Source of the DNA: Bacillus sp. REN3 | GTDB lineage: Bacteria; Bacillota; Bacilli; Bacillales; Cytobacillaceae | Length of the DNA: 64,000 nucleotides | Assembly (NCBI RefSeq): GCF_017912555.1 | Contig: NZ_JAERSD010000001.1 | Span: 136,796 to 200,795 of the forward strand | Direction of reading: 5' to 3' | Shown: in pieces, positions 1 through 9,793 of the stretch | Position numbering within the stretch: position 1 is the stretch's first letter | How the letters are laid out: the number at the start of each line of letters is the position of its first letter | The notes under the pieces: model-generated | Database searches by the model: none | Seen by the model: the letters and a program-made list of their open reading frames with translations, nothing else | Told to the model about the DNA's origin: nothing | Program-made: the position numbers and the translations under genes

Positions 1-542
1 GTCCTAACTGCCCTGGTGTCATTACTCCTGAAGAATGCAAGATCGGCATCATGCCTGGCTACATCCATAAGAAAGGGCATGTTGGCGTTGTTTCCCGTTC
101 TGGTACATTGACATATGAAGCTGTACACCAGCTTTCACAGGCTGGCGTAGGCCAAAGCTCCGCGGTGGGAATAGGGGGAGACCCGGTCAACGGAACGAAC
201 TTCATCGATGTCCTCAAGGCATTCAATGACGACCCTGATACTTATGCTGTCATCATGATCGGTGAGATTGGCGGAACCGCAGAGGAAGAAGCGGCTGAGT
301 GGGTCAAGGCGAACATGACAAAACCAGTTGTAGGCTTTATTGGCGGCCGGACTGCACCTCCTGGAAAGCGGATGGGCCATGCCGGCGCGATCATTTCAGG
401 CGGGAAGGGTACGGCAGATGAAAAGATCCGTGTCATGACCGAATGCGGCATCAAGGTTGCCGACACTCCAGCTGTAATGGGTGAGACATTGATCAGTGTC
501 CTGAAAGAACAGGGAATCTACGATAAATGCAAAACACACTAA
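1..542 (+). CDS. sucD: Succinyl-CoA synthetase alpha subunit, 5' end missing
   Basis: The frame is open from base 3 to the TAA at 540-542, so the gene begins before the window and about 179 C-terminal residues are visible; the first ATG at 51 is internal. The protein is the nucleotide-binding/phosphohistidine subunit of the TCA-cycle enzyme that interconverts succinyl-CoA and succinate with formation of ATP or GTP. Family signatures seen are PNCPGVITP at the left edge, [10 protein letters not shown], and [19 protein letters not shown], whose first His is the phosphorylated active-site residue of the family. The partner sucC is expected upstream. A strong terminator follows the stop codon, so dprA is probably not simply co-transcribed with it. 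Confidence 0.96.
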   Translation, partial: PNCPGVITPEECKIGIMPGYIHKKGHVGVVSRSGTLTYEAVHQLSQAGVGQSSAVGIGGDPVNGTNFIDVLKAFNDDPDTYAVIMIGEIGGTAEEEAAEWVKANMTKPVVGFIGGRTAPPGKRMGHAGAIISGGKGTADEKIRVMTECGIKVADTPAVMGETLISVLKEQGIYDKCKTH

Positions 543-561
543 GGAAAGAGTAACATGAAAC

Positions 562-590
562 CAGCCCCCCCACTGGGTGGGGGCTGTTTC
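562..590 (+). terminator. Rho-independent terminator after sucD
   Basis: An 8-bp GC-rich stem (CAGCCCCC at 562-569 paired with GGGGGCTG at 579-586) is followed by a short T-rich run (TTTCTTCG). It lies 20 bases after the sucD stop and ends about 45 bases before dprA. Confidence 0.85.
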
Positions 591-636
591 TTCGTGTTTA
601 AAATTTGCTGCCAAAAGGTTGGGAGGCTGTTATTAA

Positions 637-1518
637 ATGGATGAAGCGACAAAGAGGCTGATCCATCTTGTCCATAGTACACAAAGTTGGAAAACCATAT
701 ATTCCATCATTAAAACCGATCCTTTGCTAGAACATATTTATAAGGCTCCATACCATTCCCCATTATTTCCCCAGGCCAGTTCCACACTCGACAATCTCCA
801 TACTATTCCAATCGACAAGCTTTTGGCTGAGTATGCTTCCTCTGACATTCAACTGATTTCAATTTTCAATCCTGCTTATCCAGAAAGGCTGAAAACAATA
901 TACCAGCCGCCCTGGATCCTTTTTGCCAAAGGAAATACTGCCTTGTTAAAATGCAATCGAATGTTGGCCATCGTCGGATCACGTGATGCTACCCAGTATG
1001 GACGGCGCACAATAGAGTATTTGATGCCCGGACTGATTGAGAACGGACTAATGATCATCAGTGGACTCGCAAAGGGAATTGATGCCCATTCGCATAAGGA
1101 AGCCATCAAGCAGGGAGGGAAGACAGCTGCGGTCATCGCTGGAGGTTTCAATCATATTTATCCAAGGGAAAATCTTGCCCTCGCCAGCTATATGATGGAA
1201 AAGCAGCTTGTCATTTCTGAATATCCGCCGGGGTCACGGCCGGAAAAATGGCAGTTTCCGATGAGAAACAGGATTATAAGCGGGCTTTCATTGGGTACAC
1301 TTGTTGTGGAAGCAAGGAAGAAGAGTGGCTCACTGATCACGGCGGACTATGCATTGAATGAAGGCAGGGAAGTTTTCGCCATCCCGGGAGATATCCTTTC
1401 ACCGCATTCTGAAGGATGCCATGACTTGATTCTGCAAGGTGCGAAGCTGGTAAAAAGCCCTTCGGAAATCTTGGAAGAGTTGAATATATATAATGAAAAA
1501 ACAAGGTGCGAATGCTGA
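637..1518 (+). CDS. dprA: DNA-processing protein DprA (Smf)
   Basis: 293 residues, close to the B. subtilis length. DprA binds incoming single-stranded DNA in the cytoplasm during natural transformation and loads RecA onto it. The Rossmann-like DNA-processing core is clear: MLAIVGSRDATQYGRRTIE near residue 108, ISGLAKGIDAHSHKEAI near 144, then GGFNHIYPREN, FPMRNRIISGLS, VVEARKKSGSLITADYA and FAIPGDI. The start is the ATG preceded by GGGAGG (621-626) at normal spacing. Its place between sucD and topA is the standard Bacillaceae order. The gene is intact, but presence of dprA alone does not show competence, since it is retained in many non-transformable species. Confidence 0.96.
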   Translation: MDEATKRLIHLVHSTQSWKTIYSIIKTDPLLEHIYKAPYHSPLFPQASSTLDNLHTIPIDKLLAEYASSDIQLISIFNPAYPERLKTIYQPPWILFAKGNTALLKCNRMLAIVGSRDATQYGRRTIEYLMPGLIENGLMIISGLAKGIDAHSHKEAIKQGGKTAAVIAGGFNHIYPRENLALASYMMEKQLVISEYPPGSRPEKWQFPMRNRIISGLSLGTLVVEARKKSGSLITADYALNEGREVFAIPGDILSPHSEGCHDLILQGAKLVKSPSEILEELNIYNEKTRCEC

Positions 1519-1631
1519 CTAGTTGACGGAGAAATTGTCATAAAAATTTCCATTCCATCAAATTTTTTTAAGTTTTAAGGAATATTTATATCAAAAAGGT
1601 TGAAATAATTTTCATTCTGTTATACATTTTG

Positions 1632-1702
1632 CATCAGGTATTTTAAAAAAACTGCCAGGATGAAAACGTTTACCTCGTGGATTGATTTGACATCAGGTAA
1701 AC
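1632..1702. repeat. Inverted and direct repeats upstream of topA
   Basis: GTTTACCT at 1668-1675 and AGGTAAAC at 1695-1702 form a perfect 8-bp inverted repeat whose right arm abuts and follows the -35 box of the topA promoter (1687-1692). The 9-mer CATCAGGTA occurs at 1632-1640 and again at 1691-1699, overlapping the right arm. The layout suits a protein operator, but I recognise no regulator for it. Confidence 0.45.
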
Positions 1703-1714
1703 AATGTGGATAAT
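1687..1714 (+). promoter_or_regulatory. SigA-type promoter of topA
   Basis: TTGACA (1687-1692, perfect -35) and GATAAT (1709-1714, 5 of 6) are separated by 16 bases. Transcription would start near 1721, leaving a leader of about 30 bases containing the AAGGAGG ribosome binding site at 1738-1744. Confidence 0.75.
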
Positions 1715-1752
1715 AGTAGTCATAATTTTGGACCTCTAAGGAGGATAATTGG

Positions 1753-3828
1753 ATGTCAGATTTTTTAGTAATCGTTGAGTCGCCTGCAAAGGCTAAAACG
1801 ATTGAACGCTATCTGGGGAAAAAATATAAAGTGAAAGCATCAATGGGCCATTTGCGCGATTTGCCAAAAAGCCAAATGGGTGTTGATATAGAGCATGATT
1901 ATCAGCCAAAATACATTACAATCAGAGGCAAGGGACCTGTCCTCAAGGAATTGAAAACCGCCGCGAAAAAAGCAAAGAAAATCTATCTCGCGGCTGACCC
2001 CGACAGAGAAGGGGAAGCGATTGCCTGGCACCTTGCCCAAAGCCTTGATGTTGAGGTTGAGTCGGATTGCCGGGTTGTTTTCAACGAAATCACAAAGGAT
2101 GCCATCAAGGAATCGTTCAAGCATCCACGCCCAATCAACATGGATTTGGTGGATGCACAGCAGGCAAGGCGTGTTCTGGACAGACTTGTGGGCTATAATA
2201 TCAGCCCGCTCCTATGGAAAAAAGTCAAAAAAGGGCTGAGCGCTGGACGGGTCCAGTCTGTAGCGATGAGGATGATCATTGACCGGGAAAAAGAAATCAA
2301 TGAATTCAAACCGGAAGAGTACTGGACGATTAAAGCGGATTTCCTGAAAGGCAAGTCCTCCTTTGAAGCGTCCTTTTACGGAATTGGTTCCAAGAAGATG
2401 GAATTGAAAACTGAAGAAGATGTCAATAATATCCTGAAAAGGATTAATGGGAACCAATTCACAGTTGCTTCCGTGACGAAAAAAGAACGAAAACGCAACC
2501 CTGCCCCATCTTTCATCACTTCTTCCTTGCAGCAGGAAGCGGCAAGGAAATTGAATTTCCGGGCCAAGAAGACGATGATGCTCGCCCAGCAGCTTTACGA
2601 AGGGATCGACCTTGGCAAAGAAGGGACAGTTGGTTTAATTACTTATATGAGAACCGATTCCACCCGAATTTCAGAAGTAGCCCAGCGAGAAGCGAAGGAT
2701 TACATCACCGGGGAATTCGGCAGCCAATATGTCCAGACGGAGGCGCGGAAAGAGAAAAAGCAGACAAACGCTCAGGATGCGCATGAAGCGATCAGGCCGA
2801 CAAGCGCTTTGAAAGTTCCTCAAAAAGTGAAGGAGTACCTTTCAAGAGACCAATATAGACTTTATAAACTGATTTGGGAACGATTTATCGCAAGCCAGAT
2901 GGCACCGGCGGTCATGGATACAATGAGCGTTGATTTGAAGAACGGGGATATCACTTTCCGGGCTACAGGATCAAAGATCAAGTTCCCGGGTTTCATGAAG
3001 GTGTATGTGGAAGGGACGGATGATCAGGTTGAAGAAAAGGAAAAATTCCTTCCTGATCTGATAGAAGGCGATCAAGTCAGCAAGAAGGACATCGAACCGA
3101 AACAGCACTTTACGCAGCCTCCGCCAAGGTATACGGAGGCAAGGCTTGTCAGGACGCTTGAGGAACTGGGAATCGGCCGGCCTTCCACCTACGCTCCGAC
3201 TCTTGATACCATCCAGAAACGGGGCTATGTCTCTCTTGATAATAAGCGATTTGTCCCTACTGAATTGGGAGAAATTGTCCATGAATTGATGATGGAATTC
3301 TTCCCGGATATCCTGGATCTCGAATTCACAGCCAAAATGGAGCAGGACCTTGACAGCGTAGAAGACGGAAAAGTCGATTGGGTAAAAATCATTGATGATT
3401 TTTACCGTGAGTTTGAAAAGGATTTGAAAGTGGCAGAGCAGGAAATGCAGCAAATCGAAATCAAGGATGAACCTGCCGGGGAAGACTGTGAACAGTGCGG
3501 AAGCCCAATGGTATTCAAGATGGGGAGATACGGGAAATTTATGGCCTGCAGCAATTTCCCGGATTGCCGCAACACAAAGGCAATCGTGAAGGAAATTGGG
3601 GTAAAATGCCCGAAATGCAAAGAGGGGAACATCATTGAGCGGAAAAGCAAGAAACGGCGAATCTTTTATGGTTGTGACCGTTACCCGGAATGTGACTTCC
3701 TATCATGGGATAAGCCGCTTGCCCGCAGCTGTCCGAAGTGCGAGAGCTTCCTGGTTGAAAAGAAGCTCAAAAAAGGCGTGCAGGTTCAATGCACCGAGTG
3801 TGATTATAAAGAAAAACCACAAAGCTAG
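1753..3828 (+). CDS. topA: DNA topoisomerase I (type IA)
   Basis: 691 residues, equal to the B. subtilis enzyme. It relaxes negative supercoils by single-strand cleavage and passage. The N-terminal TOPRIM domain shows [15 protein letters not shown] (Glu9) and the metal-binding D82-P-D-R-E-G-E88. The catalytic tyrosine is Y298 in [10 protein letters not shown], with HEAIRPTS and [12 protein letters not shown] also typical. The C-terminus holds three Cys4 zinc ribbons beginning at C579 (CEQCGSP, CPKCKEG, CPKCESF). The start is the ATG after AAGGAGG. It has its own promoter with a repeat element over the -35 box, and a terminator immediately follows, so it appears to be a separate transcription unit, consistent with a supercoiling-sensitive gene. 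Confidence 0.98.
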   Translation: MSDFLVIVESPAKAKTIERYLGKKYKVKASMGHLRDLPKSQMGVDIEHDYQPKYITIRGKGPVLKELKTAAKKAKKIYLAADPDREGEAIAWHLAQSLDVEVESDCRVVFNEITKDAIKESFKHPRPINMDLVDAQQARRVLDRLVGYNISPLLWKKVKKGLSAGRVQSVAMRMIIDREKEINEFKPEEYWTIKADFLKGKSSFEASFYGIGSKKMELKTEEDVNNILKRINGNQFTVASVTKKERKRNPAPSFITSSLQQEAARKLNFRAKKTMMLAQQLYEGIDLGKEGTVGLITYMRTDSTRISEVAQREAKDYITGEFGSQYVQTEARKEKKQTNAQDAHEAIRPTSALKVPQKVKEYLSRDQYRLYKLIWERFIASQMAPAVMDTMSVDLKNGDITFRATGSKIKFPGFMKVYVEGTDDQVEEKEKFLPDLIEGDQVSKKDIEPKQHFTQPPPRYTEARLVRTLEELGIGRPSTYAPTLDTIQKRGYVSLDNKRFVPTELGEIVHELMMEFFPDILDLEFTAKMEQDLDSVEDGKVDWVKIIDDFYREFEKDLKVAEQEMQQIEIKDEPAGEDCEQCGSPMVFKMGRYGKFMACSNFPDCRNTKAIVKEIGVKCPKCKEGNIIERKSKKRRIFYGCDRYPECDFLSWDKPLARSCPKCESFLVEKKLKKGVQVQCTECDYKEKPQS

Positions 3829-3852
3829 AGTGAGCCCAAGCTCACTCTTTTG
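3827..3852 (+). terminator. Terminator after topA
   Basis: AGAGTGAG (3827-3834), a six-base loop and CTCACTCT (3841-3848), followed by a T-rich run. The stem overlaps the last two bases of the topA stop codon. Confidence 0.8.
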
Positions 3853-4134
3853 TGATTTCTGGAATCCATTCAAAAAATAATCATGCTGTACACAAAATCA
3901 GAAAAAACGAAACTTTTCGCTTTTATTTTCGTATAGGAAAGTGCAAAATGAAACAGGTAATAGGTGATTAGGAAGATAGGGAAACAAAACAGAAGATTTT
4001 TGGACAGGTAAATGCTATAATGGGTATTTTGATGCCTGGAGTGGCATTTTAATGTTTCCAGCCTATCAAAATTGGTGAACAGTCAGCAAGAAGCTTAAGA
4101 TAAAGCTAGTGAAAAGCAATTGGAGGTAACTTTT
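3853..4134. other. topA-trmFO spacer (with the terminator, just over 300 bases gene-free)
   Basis: AT-rich, with no credible ORF on either strand. It contains the extended -10 promoter of trmFO at 4013-4021 and the trmFO ribosome binding site at 4122-4127. A weak A/T-rich hairpin (AACGAAA around 3906-3912 against TTCGCTTTT) may act as a second terminator or be chance. Confidence 0.6.
4013..4021 (+). promoter_or_regulatory. Extended -10 promoter of trmFO
   Basis: TGC directly before a perfect TATAAT (4016-4021) is an extended -10 element. The -35 position (AAGATT at 3993) matches poorly, as is common for extended -10 promoters. Transcription would start near 4028, about 107 bases before trmFO. 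Confidence 0.6.
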
Positions 4135-5442
4135 ATGACCGAAGCAACCGTTAATGTCATCGGTGCCGGACTCGCAGGCAGCGAGGCTGCATGGCAGTTG
4201 GCCCAAAGAGGCATTAAAGTCAATTTATATGAAATGCGTCCCGTTAAACAGACGCCGGCACATCATACAGATAAATTCGCGGAATTGGTCTGCAGCAACT
4301 CCCTGCGCGCCAATACACTGACGAATGCGGTAGGAGTTTTAAAGGAAGAAATGAGGATGCTTGATTCTGTCATCATTGGAGCAGCCGATGCGTGCGCTGT
4401 ACCTGCCGGGGGAGCGCTCGCAGTTGACAGGCATGAGTTTGCAGCTCACGTTACCGAACGTGTCAAGCACCATCCCAATGTGACGGTTATCAACAAGGAA
4501 ATCACGGAGATCCCTGATGGCCCTACAATCATTGCGACAGGACCTCTGACCAGCGAGGCGCTCTCCCAGCGACTGAAAGAATTGACGGGTGAGGAATACT
4601 TGTATTTTTATGATGCTGCGGCGCCGATCATCGAAAAAGATAGCATAGACATGGACAAAGTTTATTTGAAGTCCAGATATGACAAAGGTGAGGCCGCATA
4701 CTTGAACTGTCCGATGACAGAAGAAGAATTTGACCGCTTTTATGAAGCGCTGATTGAGGCGGAAGCAGTTCCGCTGAAGGAATTCGAGAAAGAAATCTTT
4801 TTTGAAGGCTGCATGCCAATCGAAGTGATGGCCCAGAGAGGACGCAAAACGATGCTCTTTGGTCCGTTAAAGCCTGTTGGCCTTGAGGATCCGAAGACAG
4901 GTAAACGCCCTTACGCTGTCGTCCAGCTCCGCCAGGATGATGCAGCAGGTACCCTTTATAACATCGTTGGCTTCCAGACCCATTTGAAGTGGGGGCCGCA
5001 AAAAGATGTGATTAGGCTGATTCCCGGCCTTGAAAACGCAGAAATTGTCCGCTATGGTGTCATGCACCGGAATACATTCATCAACTCTCCAAAGGTGTTG
5101 AAGGCAACATACCAGTTCAGGAACCGGGAGGATTTATTCTTTGCAGGCCAGATGACTGGAGTGGAAGGGTATGTGGAATCTGCGGCAAGCGGCTTGATTG
5201 CCGGCATCAATGCTGCGCGGCTTGCCAAATGCGATGAGCCAGTTGAGTTCCCGCAGGAAACGGCAATGGGAAGCATGGCCCGCTATATCACAACGACAAA
5301 CGCAAAGAACTTCCAGCCGATGAATGCGAACTTCGGATTGTTCCCGGATCTACCAGAAAGAATCAAAGCAAAGCAGGAACGCAATGAAAAGCACGCTTCC
5401 AGAGCATTGGAAACAATTCAGAAATTTGTGAAAAATTTGTAA
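4135..5442 (+). CDS. trmFO: tRNA m5U54 methyltransferase, folate/FAD-dependent (TrmFO, formerly Gid)
   Basis: TrmFO makes 5-methyluridine at tRNA position 54 using methylene-tetrahydrofolate and FADH2, the Gram-positive alternative to SAM-dependent TrmA. The N-terminal dinucleotide-binding motif [16 protein letters not shown] (residues 8-23) binds [12 protein letters not shown] near residue 50 carries the family's conserved cysteine. I start at the ATG at 4135 because GGAGGT (4122-4127) lies seven bases upstream; an in-frame TTG at 4120 lies before that site and is rejected. This gives 435 residues, identical to B. subtilis length. C-terminal signatures include [17 protein letters not shown] and [10 protein letters not shown]. 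It seems to have its own promoter. Confidence 0.97.
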   Translation: MTEATVNVIGAGLAGSEAAWQLAQRGIKVNLYEMRPVKQTPAHHTDKFAELVCSNSLRANTLTNAVGVLKEEMRMLDSVIIGAADACAVPAGGALAVDRHEFAAHVTERVKHHPNVTVINKEITEIPDGPTIIATGPLTSEALSQRLKELTGEEYLYFYDAAAPIIEKDSIDMDKVYLKSRYDKGEAAYLNCPMTEEEFDRFYEALIEAEAVPLKEFEKEIFFEGCMPIEVMAQRGRKTMLFGPLKPVGLEDPKTGKRPYAVVQLRQDDAAGTLYNIVGFQTHLKWGPQKDVIRLIPGLENAEIVRYGVMHRNTFINSPKVLKATYQFRNREDLFFAGQMTGVEGYVESAASGLIAGINAARLAKCDEPVEFPQETAMGSMARYITTTNAKNFQPMNANFGLFPDLPERIKAKQERNEKHASRALETIQKFVKNL

Positions 5443-5448
5443 TTTATA

Positions 5449-5477
5449 TTGCGGGGGCTATACAAATATGATACTAT
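5449..5477 (+). promoter_or_regulatory. Probable promoter of the xerC-hslVU-codY operon
   Basis: TTGCGG (5449-5454), a 17-base spacer and TACTAT (5472-5477) preceded by TGA, giving an extended -10. It begins seven bases after the trmFO stop and ends 25 bases before the xerC start. Confidence 0.45.
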
Positions 5478-5502
5478 TATGTAGCCCTTGTGAGGTGACT
5501 TT

Positions 5503-6405
5503 ATGGAGCCAAATGTGAACAATTCATTAAAGTTATTTATTGAATATTTACAAATTGAAAAAAATTACTCACAATATACAATTGAACATTATCAACATGA
5601 TATTAGGGAATTTTTTATGTTCATGTCTGAACAAGGGATTCCATCGGTTGGGGATGTAGAGTATTCAGACACTCGTATCTACCTGACGAAATTATTCGAC
5701 CATCAACTATCCAGAAAATCGGTAGCCCGCAAGATCTCCTGCCTAAGAAGCTTTTATAAGTACTTGCTGAGGGAAAAGATGGTTGAGGAAAACCCTTTTT
5801 CACTTGTATCGACCCCAAAGCTGGAGAAACGCCTTCCTGATTTTTTTTATGAGCAGGAGCTTTCCCGGCTATTTGATGCGTGTGAAACCGATACACCGTT
5901 AGGAAAAAGGAATAAAGCGATCCTGGAATTGCTGTATGCGACAGGGATGCGGGTAGGCGAATGCTGTCAGGTCCAATTGAAGGACATTGATTTTTCATTG
6001 TCAACGGTTTTGGTCCATGGAAAAAGGAAAAAAGAAAGGTATGTGCCTTTCGGAAGCTTCGCTCATGATGCGCTCGAGGATTACATATTGAATGGGAGGC
6101 GGGAACTCCTCAAAAGCAAACAGGACCATGGTTTTTTATTCGTCAACTTCCGTGGGGGCCCACTGACAGACCGGGGAATACGGGATGTGCTGAATCGATT
6201 GATTGAGAAATCGGCGCTGACCGGGAAAATCCATCCCCATAAGCTACGGCATACGTTCGCAACCCATATGATGAGCAATGGGGCGGACATGAGAACTGTC
6301 CAGGAATTGCTCGGGCATGCAAACCTTTCATCGACTCAGGTATATACCCATGTCACGAAAGAGCATCTGCGCAATATTTATCTGTCACACCACCCGCGGG
6401 CATAA
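5503..6405 (+). CDS. xerC: Tyrosine site-specific recombinase XerC (CodV)
   Basis: 300 residues. With a XerD/RipX partner it resolves chromosome dimers at dif sites near the terminus. An N-terminal SAM-like core-binding domain (about 8-95) is followed by the catalytic domain with the full tyrosine-recombinase set: R150 (ATGMRVGE), K174 (VHGKRKKE), H246 and R249 (HPHKLRHT), H272 (LLGHANLS) and nucleophile Y281 (TQVYTHV). The start is an ATG after GTGAGGTG. It is the first gene of the operon known in B. subtilis as codV-clpQ-clpY-codY; here hslV begins 21 bases after its stop. Nothing suggests an integrase of a mobile element: the neighbours are all core genes. Confidence 0.96.
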   Translation: MEPNVNNSLKLFIEYLQIEKNYSQYTIEHYQHDIREFFMFMSEQGIPSVGDVEYSDTRIYLTKLFDHQLSRKSVARKISCLRSFYKYLLREKMVEENPFSLVSTPKLEKRLPDFFYEQELSRLFDACETDTPLGKRNKAILELLYATGMRVGECCQVQLKDIDFSLSTVLVHGKRKKERYVPFGSFAHDALEDYILNGRRELLKSKQDHGFLFVNFRGGPLTDRGIRDVLNRLIEKSALTGKIHPHKLRHTFATHMMSNGADMRTVQELLGHANLSSTQVYTHVTKEHLRNIYLSHHPRA

Positions 6406-6425
6406 GAAAAAGGAGGACGAGAGAG

Positions 6426-6968
6426 TTGTCAGAATTCCACTCTACCACGATATTTGCAGTCCGGCACAAAGGCCAATGCGCAATGTCAGGCGATGGGCAG
6501 GTGACCTTTGGAAATGCGGTGGTCATGAAGCATACTGCCAGGAAAGTAAGGAAGCTCTCCAATGGAAAAGTGATCGCAGGCTTTGCAGGCTCTGTTGCCG
6601 ATGCCTTCACCTTATTCGAAATGTTCGAAGGGAAGCTGGAAGAATACAATGGCAACCTCCAAAGGGCAGCTGTCGAGCTAGCGAAGGAATGGCGCAGCGA
6701 CAAAGTGCTTAGACGCCTTGAAGCAATGCTGATTGTCATGAATGAAAAGGACCTGCTGCTCATTTCCGGTACTGGTGAGGTTATCGAACCAGATGATGGC
6801 ATCCTGGCGATCGGCTCGGGCGGCAACTACGCTTTATCAGCTGGACGGGCGCTTAAGCAATTTGCGGGCGACCATTTGACAGCCAGGGAAATAGCAAAAT
6901 CCGCGCTTGAAATCGCGGCTGATATTTGTGTCTATACAAACCACAATATCATTGTCGAGGAACTGTGA
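6426..6968 (+). CDS. hslV: HslV/ClpQ (CodW) peptidase subunit of the HslVU protease
   Basis: 180 residues from a TTG start at 6426, placed nine bases after GGAGG (6412-6416). HslV forms the double-hexamer proteolytic core, related to proteasome beta subunits, fed by the HslU unfoldase. The N-terminus reads [10 protein letters not shown]. This is the Bacillus pattern, in which the residue after Met is serine and acts as nucleophile in B. subtilis CodW, unlike the threonine of E. coli HslV. Family motifs [19 protein letters not shown] and [14 protein letters not shown] are present. It lies 21 bases after xerC and 19 before hslU, within one operon. Confidence 0.97.
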   Translation: MSEFHSTTIFAVRHKGQCAMSGDGQVTFGNAVVMKHTARKVRKLSNGKVIAGFAGSVADAFTLFEMFEGKLEEYNGNLQRAAVELAKEWRSDKVLRRLEAMLIVMNEKDLLLISGTGEVIEPDDGILAIGSGGNYALSAGRALKQFAGDHLTAREIAKSALEIAADICVYTNHNIIVEEL

Positions 6969-6987
6969 TGGAAAAGGAGGGTATAGT

Positions 6988-8391
6988 GTGAAGCAAACAA
7001 CCAATTTGACTCCAAGGCAGATCGTTGAACGGCTTGATCAGTATATCGTCGGGCAGAAGGATGCAAAAAAAGCTGTTGCCGTAGCACTTAGGAACCGTTA
7101 TCGAAGGGGATTGCTTTCCGACAATATAAGGGATGAGGTCATTCCCAAGAACATCCTGATGATTGGGCCGACTGGTGTCGGAAAAACCGAGATTGCCAGG
7201 CGAATGGCAAAACTTGTCGGCGCGCCGTTCGTAAAGGTAGAAGCTACGAAATTCACAGAGGTAGGATATGTCGGCCGCGATGTAGAATCAATGGTAAGAG
7301 ACCTGGTGGAAACCTCGATCAGGCTCGTAAAAGAAGAAAAGGTGCAAATGGTCAAGGAGCCGGCCGAGGAAAATGCCAATAAACGCCTTGTCGAACTGCT
7401 TGTTCCCTCAGCGAAAAAATCATCCAACTATAAAAATCCGCTCGAAATGCTGTTTGGCGGATCGAATCAGCCAGAGCAGGAAACAAACCAGACGGAAGAC
7501 ATAGGGTTGTTTGAAAGGCGGAAAGCAATCAAACAAAAGCTGGAATCCGGAGAACTGGAAGATGAGATGGTCACGGTGGAAGTTGAAGAGCAAATTCCGT
7601 CAATGTTTGATATGCTGCAAGGATCCGGGATGGAACAAATGGGCATGAATATGCAGGACGCCTTAAGCGGCTTGATGCCTAAAAAACGGAAAAAAAGAAA
7701 GCTTCCTGTCCGAGAGGCCAGGAAGGTACTGATCAATGAAGAGGCACAAAAGCTAATCGATATGGATGAAGTCACACAGGAAGCAACGAACCGCGCTGAA
7801 CAGGCAGGAATCATTTTCATTGATGAAATTGACAAGATTGCCAGCAAGAGCTCAGGCGGAACTAGCGCTGATGTTTCCAGGGAAGGTGTACAGAGGGATA
7901 TCCTCCCAGTAGTGGAAGGGTCGACAGTCGTTACCAAATATGGGCCGGTCAAGACGGATCATATCCTGTTTATCGCTGCCGGTGCCTTCCATATGGCGAA
8001 ACCGTCGGACTTGATCCCGGAACTTCAGGGACGCTTCCCTATCCGGGTCGAACTGACGAAGTTGACAGTCGATGATTTCTATCGGATCCTTGTCGAGCCG
8101 GATAATGCATTGACGAAGCAATACCAGGCATTGTTGGAAACGGAAGGTATACAAATTGAATTTTCTGACGATGCTATTCGTAAGATTGCCGAAGTGGCAT
8201 TCGATGTGAATCAGAATACCGACAATATTGGTGCGAGAAGGCTTCAGACGATCCTGGAAAAGCTGCTTGAGGATTTGAGTTTCGAAGCTCCTGACATTAC
8301 CATGGAAAAGATAGCCATCACTCCTCAATACGTTGAAGAGAAGCTTGGTGCCATTTCACGCAATAAAGATCTTAGCCAGTTTATATTATAA
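6988..8391 (+). CDS. hslU: HslU/ClpY (CodX) ATPase subunit of the HslVU protease
   Basis: AAA+ unfoldase that feeds substrates to HslV. I use the GTG at 6988, seven bases after AAGGAGG, which gives 467 residues as in B. subtilis; the frame stays open further upstream inside hslV but that part is not homologous. Seen are [17 protein letters not shown] at the N-terminus, Walker [10 protein letters not shown] (about 55-63), [11 protein letters not shown] (pore loop), an acidic variable I-domain (about 110-250), Walker B IIFIDEID and sensor region [11 protein letters not shown]. The last residues, DLSQFIL, form the conserved C-terminal tail that docks into HslV. Confidence 0.97.
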   Translation: MKQTTNLTPRQIVERLDQYIVGQKDAKKAVAVALRNRYRRGLLSDNIRDEVIPKNILMIGPTGVGKTEIARRMAKLVGAPFVKVEATKFTEVGYVGRDVESMVRDLVETSIRLVKEEKVQMVKEPAEENANKRLVELLVPSAKKSSNYKNPLEMLFGGSNQPEQETNQTEDIGLFERRKAIKQKLESGELEDEMVTVEVEEQIPSMFDMLQGSGMEQMGMNMQDALSGLMPKKRKKRKLPVREARKVLINEEAQKLIDMDEVTQEATNRAEQAGIIFIDEIDKIASKSSGGTSADVSREGVQRDILPVVEGSTVVTKYGPVKTDHILFIAAGAFHMAKPSDLIPELQGRFPIRVELTKLTVDDFYRILVEPDNALTKQYQALLETEGIQIEFSDDAIRKIAEVAFDVNQNTDNIGARRLQTILEKLLEDLSFEAPDITMEKIAITPQYVEEKLGAISRNKDLSQFIL

Positions 8392-8518
8392 GGTATGCCG
8401 TTTCATAGGATTGCCAATAGGGTAGACAAATAGAGGAAACTATTGTGCTGAAGAAATGAAATGAACCTGAGAAATAAAAAAATGTAAATAGTGTTGAAGC
8501 AAATAGGAGGAAGAAACA

Positions 8519-9298
8519 ATGGACTTACTAACAAAAACCAGAAAAATTAATGCGCTGCTCCAAAAAGCTGCAGGCAAACCAGTTAACTTTAAAGAGATGT
8601 CTGAAACATTGAGTGAAGTTATTGAAGCGAACATATTCGTGGTAAGCCGCCGCGGGAAGCTATTGGGATTCGCAATCAATCAGCAGATTGAAAACGAACG
8701 TATGGTAAAAATGCTCGAAGACCGTCAATTTCCAGAAGAGTACACAAAAAATCTTTTCAACATCCAGGAAACATCTCCGAATCTTGATGTCAACAGTGAG
8801 TATACTGCCTTCCCGGTTGAAAACAAAGACTTATTCAAAAATGGCTTGACAACAATTGTGCCAATCATTGGCGGCGGTGAGCGCCTTGGGACACTGATCC
8901 TGGCAAGACTTGAAGAACAGTTCCACGATGATGACCTGATCCTGGGTGAATACGGAGCTACAGTTGTAGGGATGGAAATCCTTCGGGAGAAGGCTGAAGA
9001 GATCGAAGAAGAAGCACGAAGCAAGGCTGTTGTCCAAATGGCTATCAGTTCCCTTTCCTACAGTGAGTTGGAAGCAATTGAACATATTTTTGAAGAACTG
9101 AATGGCAAGGAAGGATTGCTGGTCGCTTCCAAAATCGCCGACAGAGTAGGAATCACACGTTCTGTGATCGTCAACGCACTTCGCAAACTTGAGAGTGCTG
9201 GTGTCATTGAGTCGCGTTCCCTAGGAATGAAAGGAACGTATATCAAAGTCTTGAACGATAAATTTTTATTTGAGCTTGAAAAATTGAAAAGCAACTAA
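8519..9298 (+). CDS. codY: GTP- and branched-chain-amino-acid-sensing transcriptional regulator CodY
   Basis: 259 residues, equal to B. subtilis. CodY binds DNA when isoleucine, leucine, valine and GTP are abundant, repressing amino-acid uptake and synthesis, competence and, in B. subtilis, motility genes. The N-terminal GAF domain (about 1-155) holds the ligand pocket; the C-terminal winged helix shows [20 protein letters not shown] (about 204-223) and [11 protein letters not shown]. The ATG follows AGGAGGAAG. It ends its operon before a strong terminator, directly upstream of the fla/che control region. The 127 bases between hslU and codY carry no clear promoter, so I infer read-through from hslU. 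Confidence 0.98.
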   Translation: MDLLTKTRKINALLQKAAGKPVNFKEMSETLSEVIEANIFVVSRRGKLLGFAINQQIENERMVKMLEDRQFPEEYTKNLFNIQETSPNLDVNSEYTAFPVENKDLFKNGLTTIVPIIGGGERLGTLILARLEEQFHDDDLILGEYGATVVGMEILREKAEEIEEEARSKAVVQMAISSLSYSELEAIEHIFEELNGKEGLLVASKIADRVGITRSVIVNALRKLESAGVIESRSLGMKGTYIKVLNDKFLFELEKLKSN

Positions 9299-9310
9299 TT
9301 CATCATCATC

Positions 9311-9337
9311 ACCCGCCTCTGGCGGGTTTTTTCTTTT
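9311..9337 (+). terminator. Strong terminator after codY
   Basis: ACCCGCC (9311-9317), loop TCT and GGCGGGT (9321-9327) followed by a long T-rich tail. It separates the codY operon from the motility operon. Confidence 0.92.
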
Positions 9338-9793
9338 TACACTCCAAAAAACACGAGCATAGGTCCGAGTAAAGAAGTGTCAACTTTGTGCTTGTTGTAC
9401 AGAGAATTGTTACAAAATTGTTTCGATTATTTTACGGAATTCAAGAAAAAATGGAATATTTCAAATAAAATCAATCTGCTCCTTTGGGACAGCAAATAGG
9501 CTTTTTATCACGAAATAAAGCTAGTGGAGGTAAAAAAATCCAATTCTTTATACCTATAAAACAGTCTGAAACACATATATAATTTCAAGTTTTTAACCAT
9601 TTTTTACAAAAAATGAAAATGAATAGGAATAAAGTAACGGTTAGGAAAATAAGTCGAAATAAGGATGAAATTTAACTAAAAGTACATAGACAGTTTATTA
9701 CATCTTCTTTACAATTAACCATATATGACGAAATTCACCAAAGAACTACAAATTTCTTCAAAATGAATTCATGGCAATTGTGAGGTGTAAAAA
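9338..9793 (+). promoter_or_regulatory. Control region of the fla/che motility operon
   Basis: 456 bases without a credible ORF, markedly AT-rich. Candidate elements: a perfect TATAAT at 9578-9583 with a poor -35 (TATAAA, 9555-9560); a SigD-like pair TAAC (9635-9638), 14 bases, GTCGAAAT (9653-9660) against the consensus TAAA-N15-GCCGATAT; a 15-base CodY-box-like sequence at 9750-9764 with four mismatches to AATTTTCWGAAAATT. A lone GGAGG near 9526 is not followed by an ORF. In B. subtilis this region carries SigA and SigD promoters and binds CodY, but none of these individual assignments is certain here. Confidence 0.55.
9635..9660 (+). promoter_or_regulatory. Possible SigD promoter upstream of flgB
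   Basis: TAAC (3 of 4 matches to the SigD -35) and GTCGAAAT (6 of 8 to the -10) with a 14-base spacer. sigD is encoded at the end of the same operon, so this would be a feedback promoter. It is a pattern match only. Confidence 0.35.

Noticed and set aside
5503-6405. Integrase of a mobile element
   Set aside because: The tyrosine recombinase is XerC/CodV in its conserved core operon; there is no attachment site, tRNA or cargo nearby.
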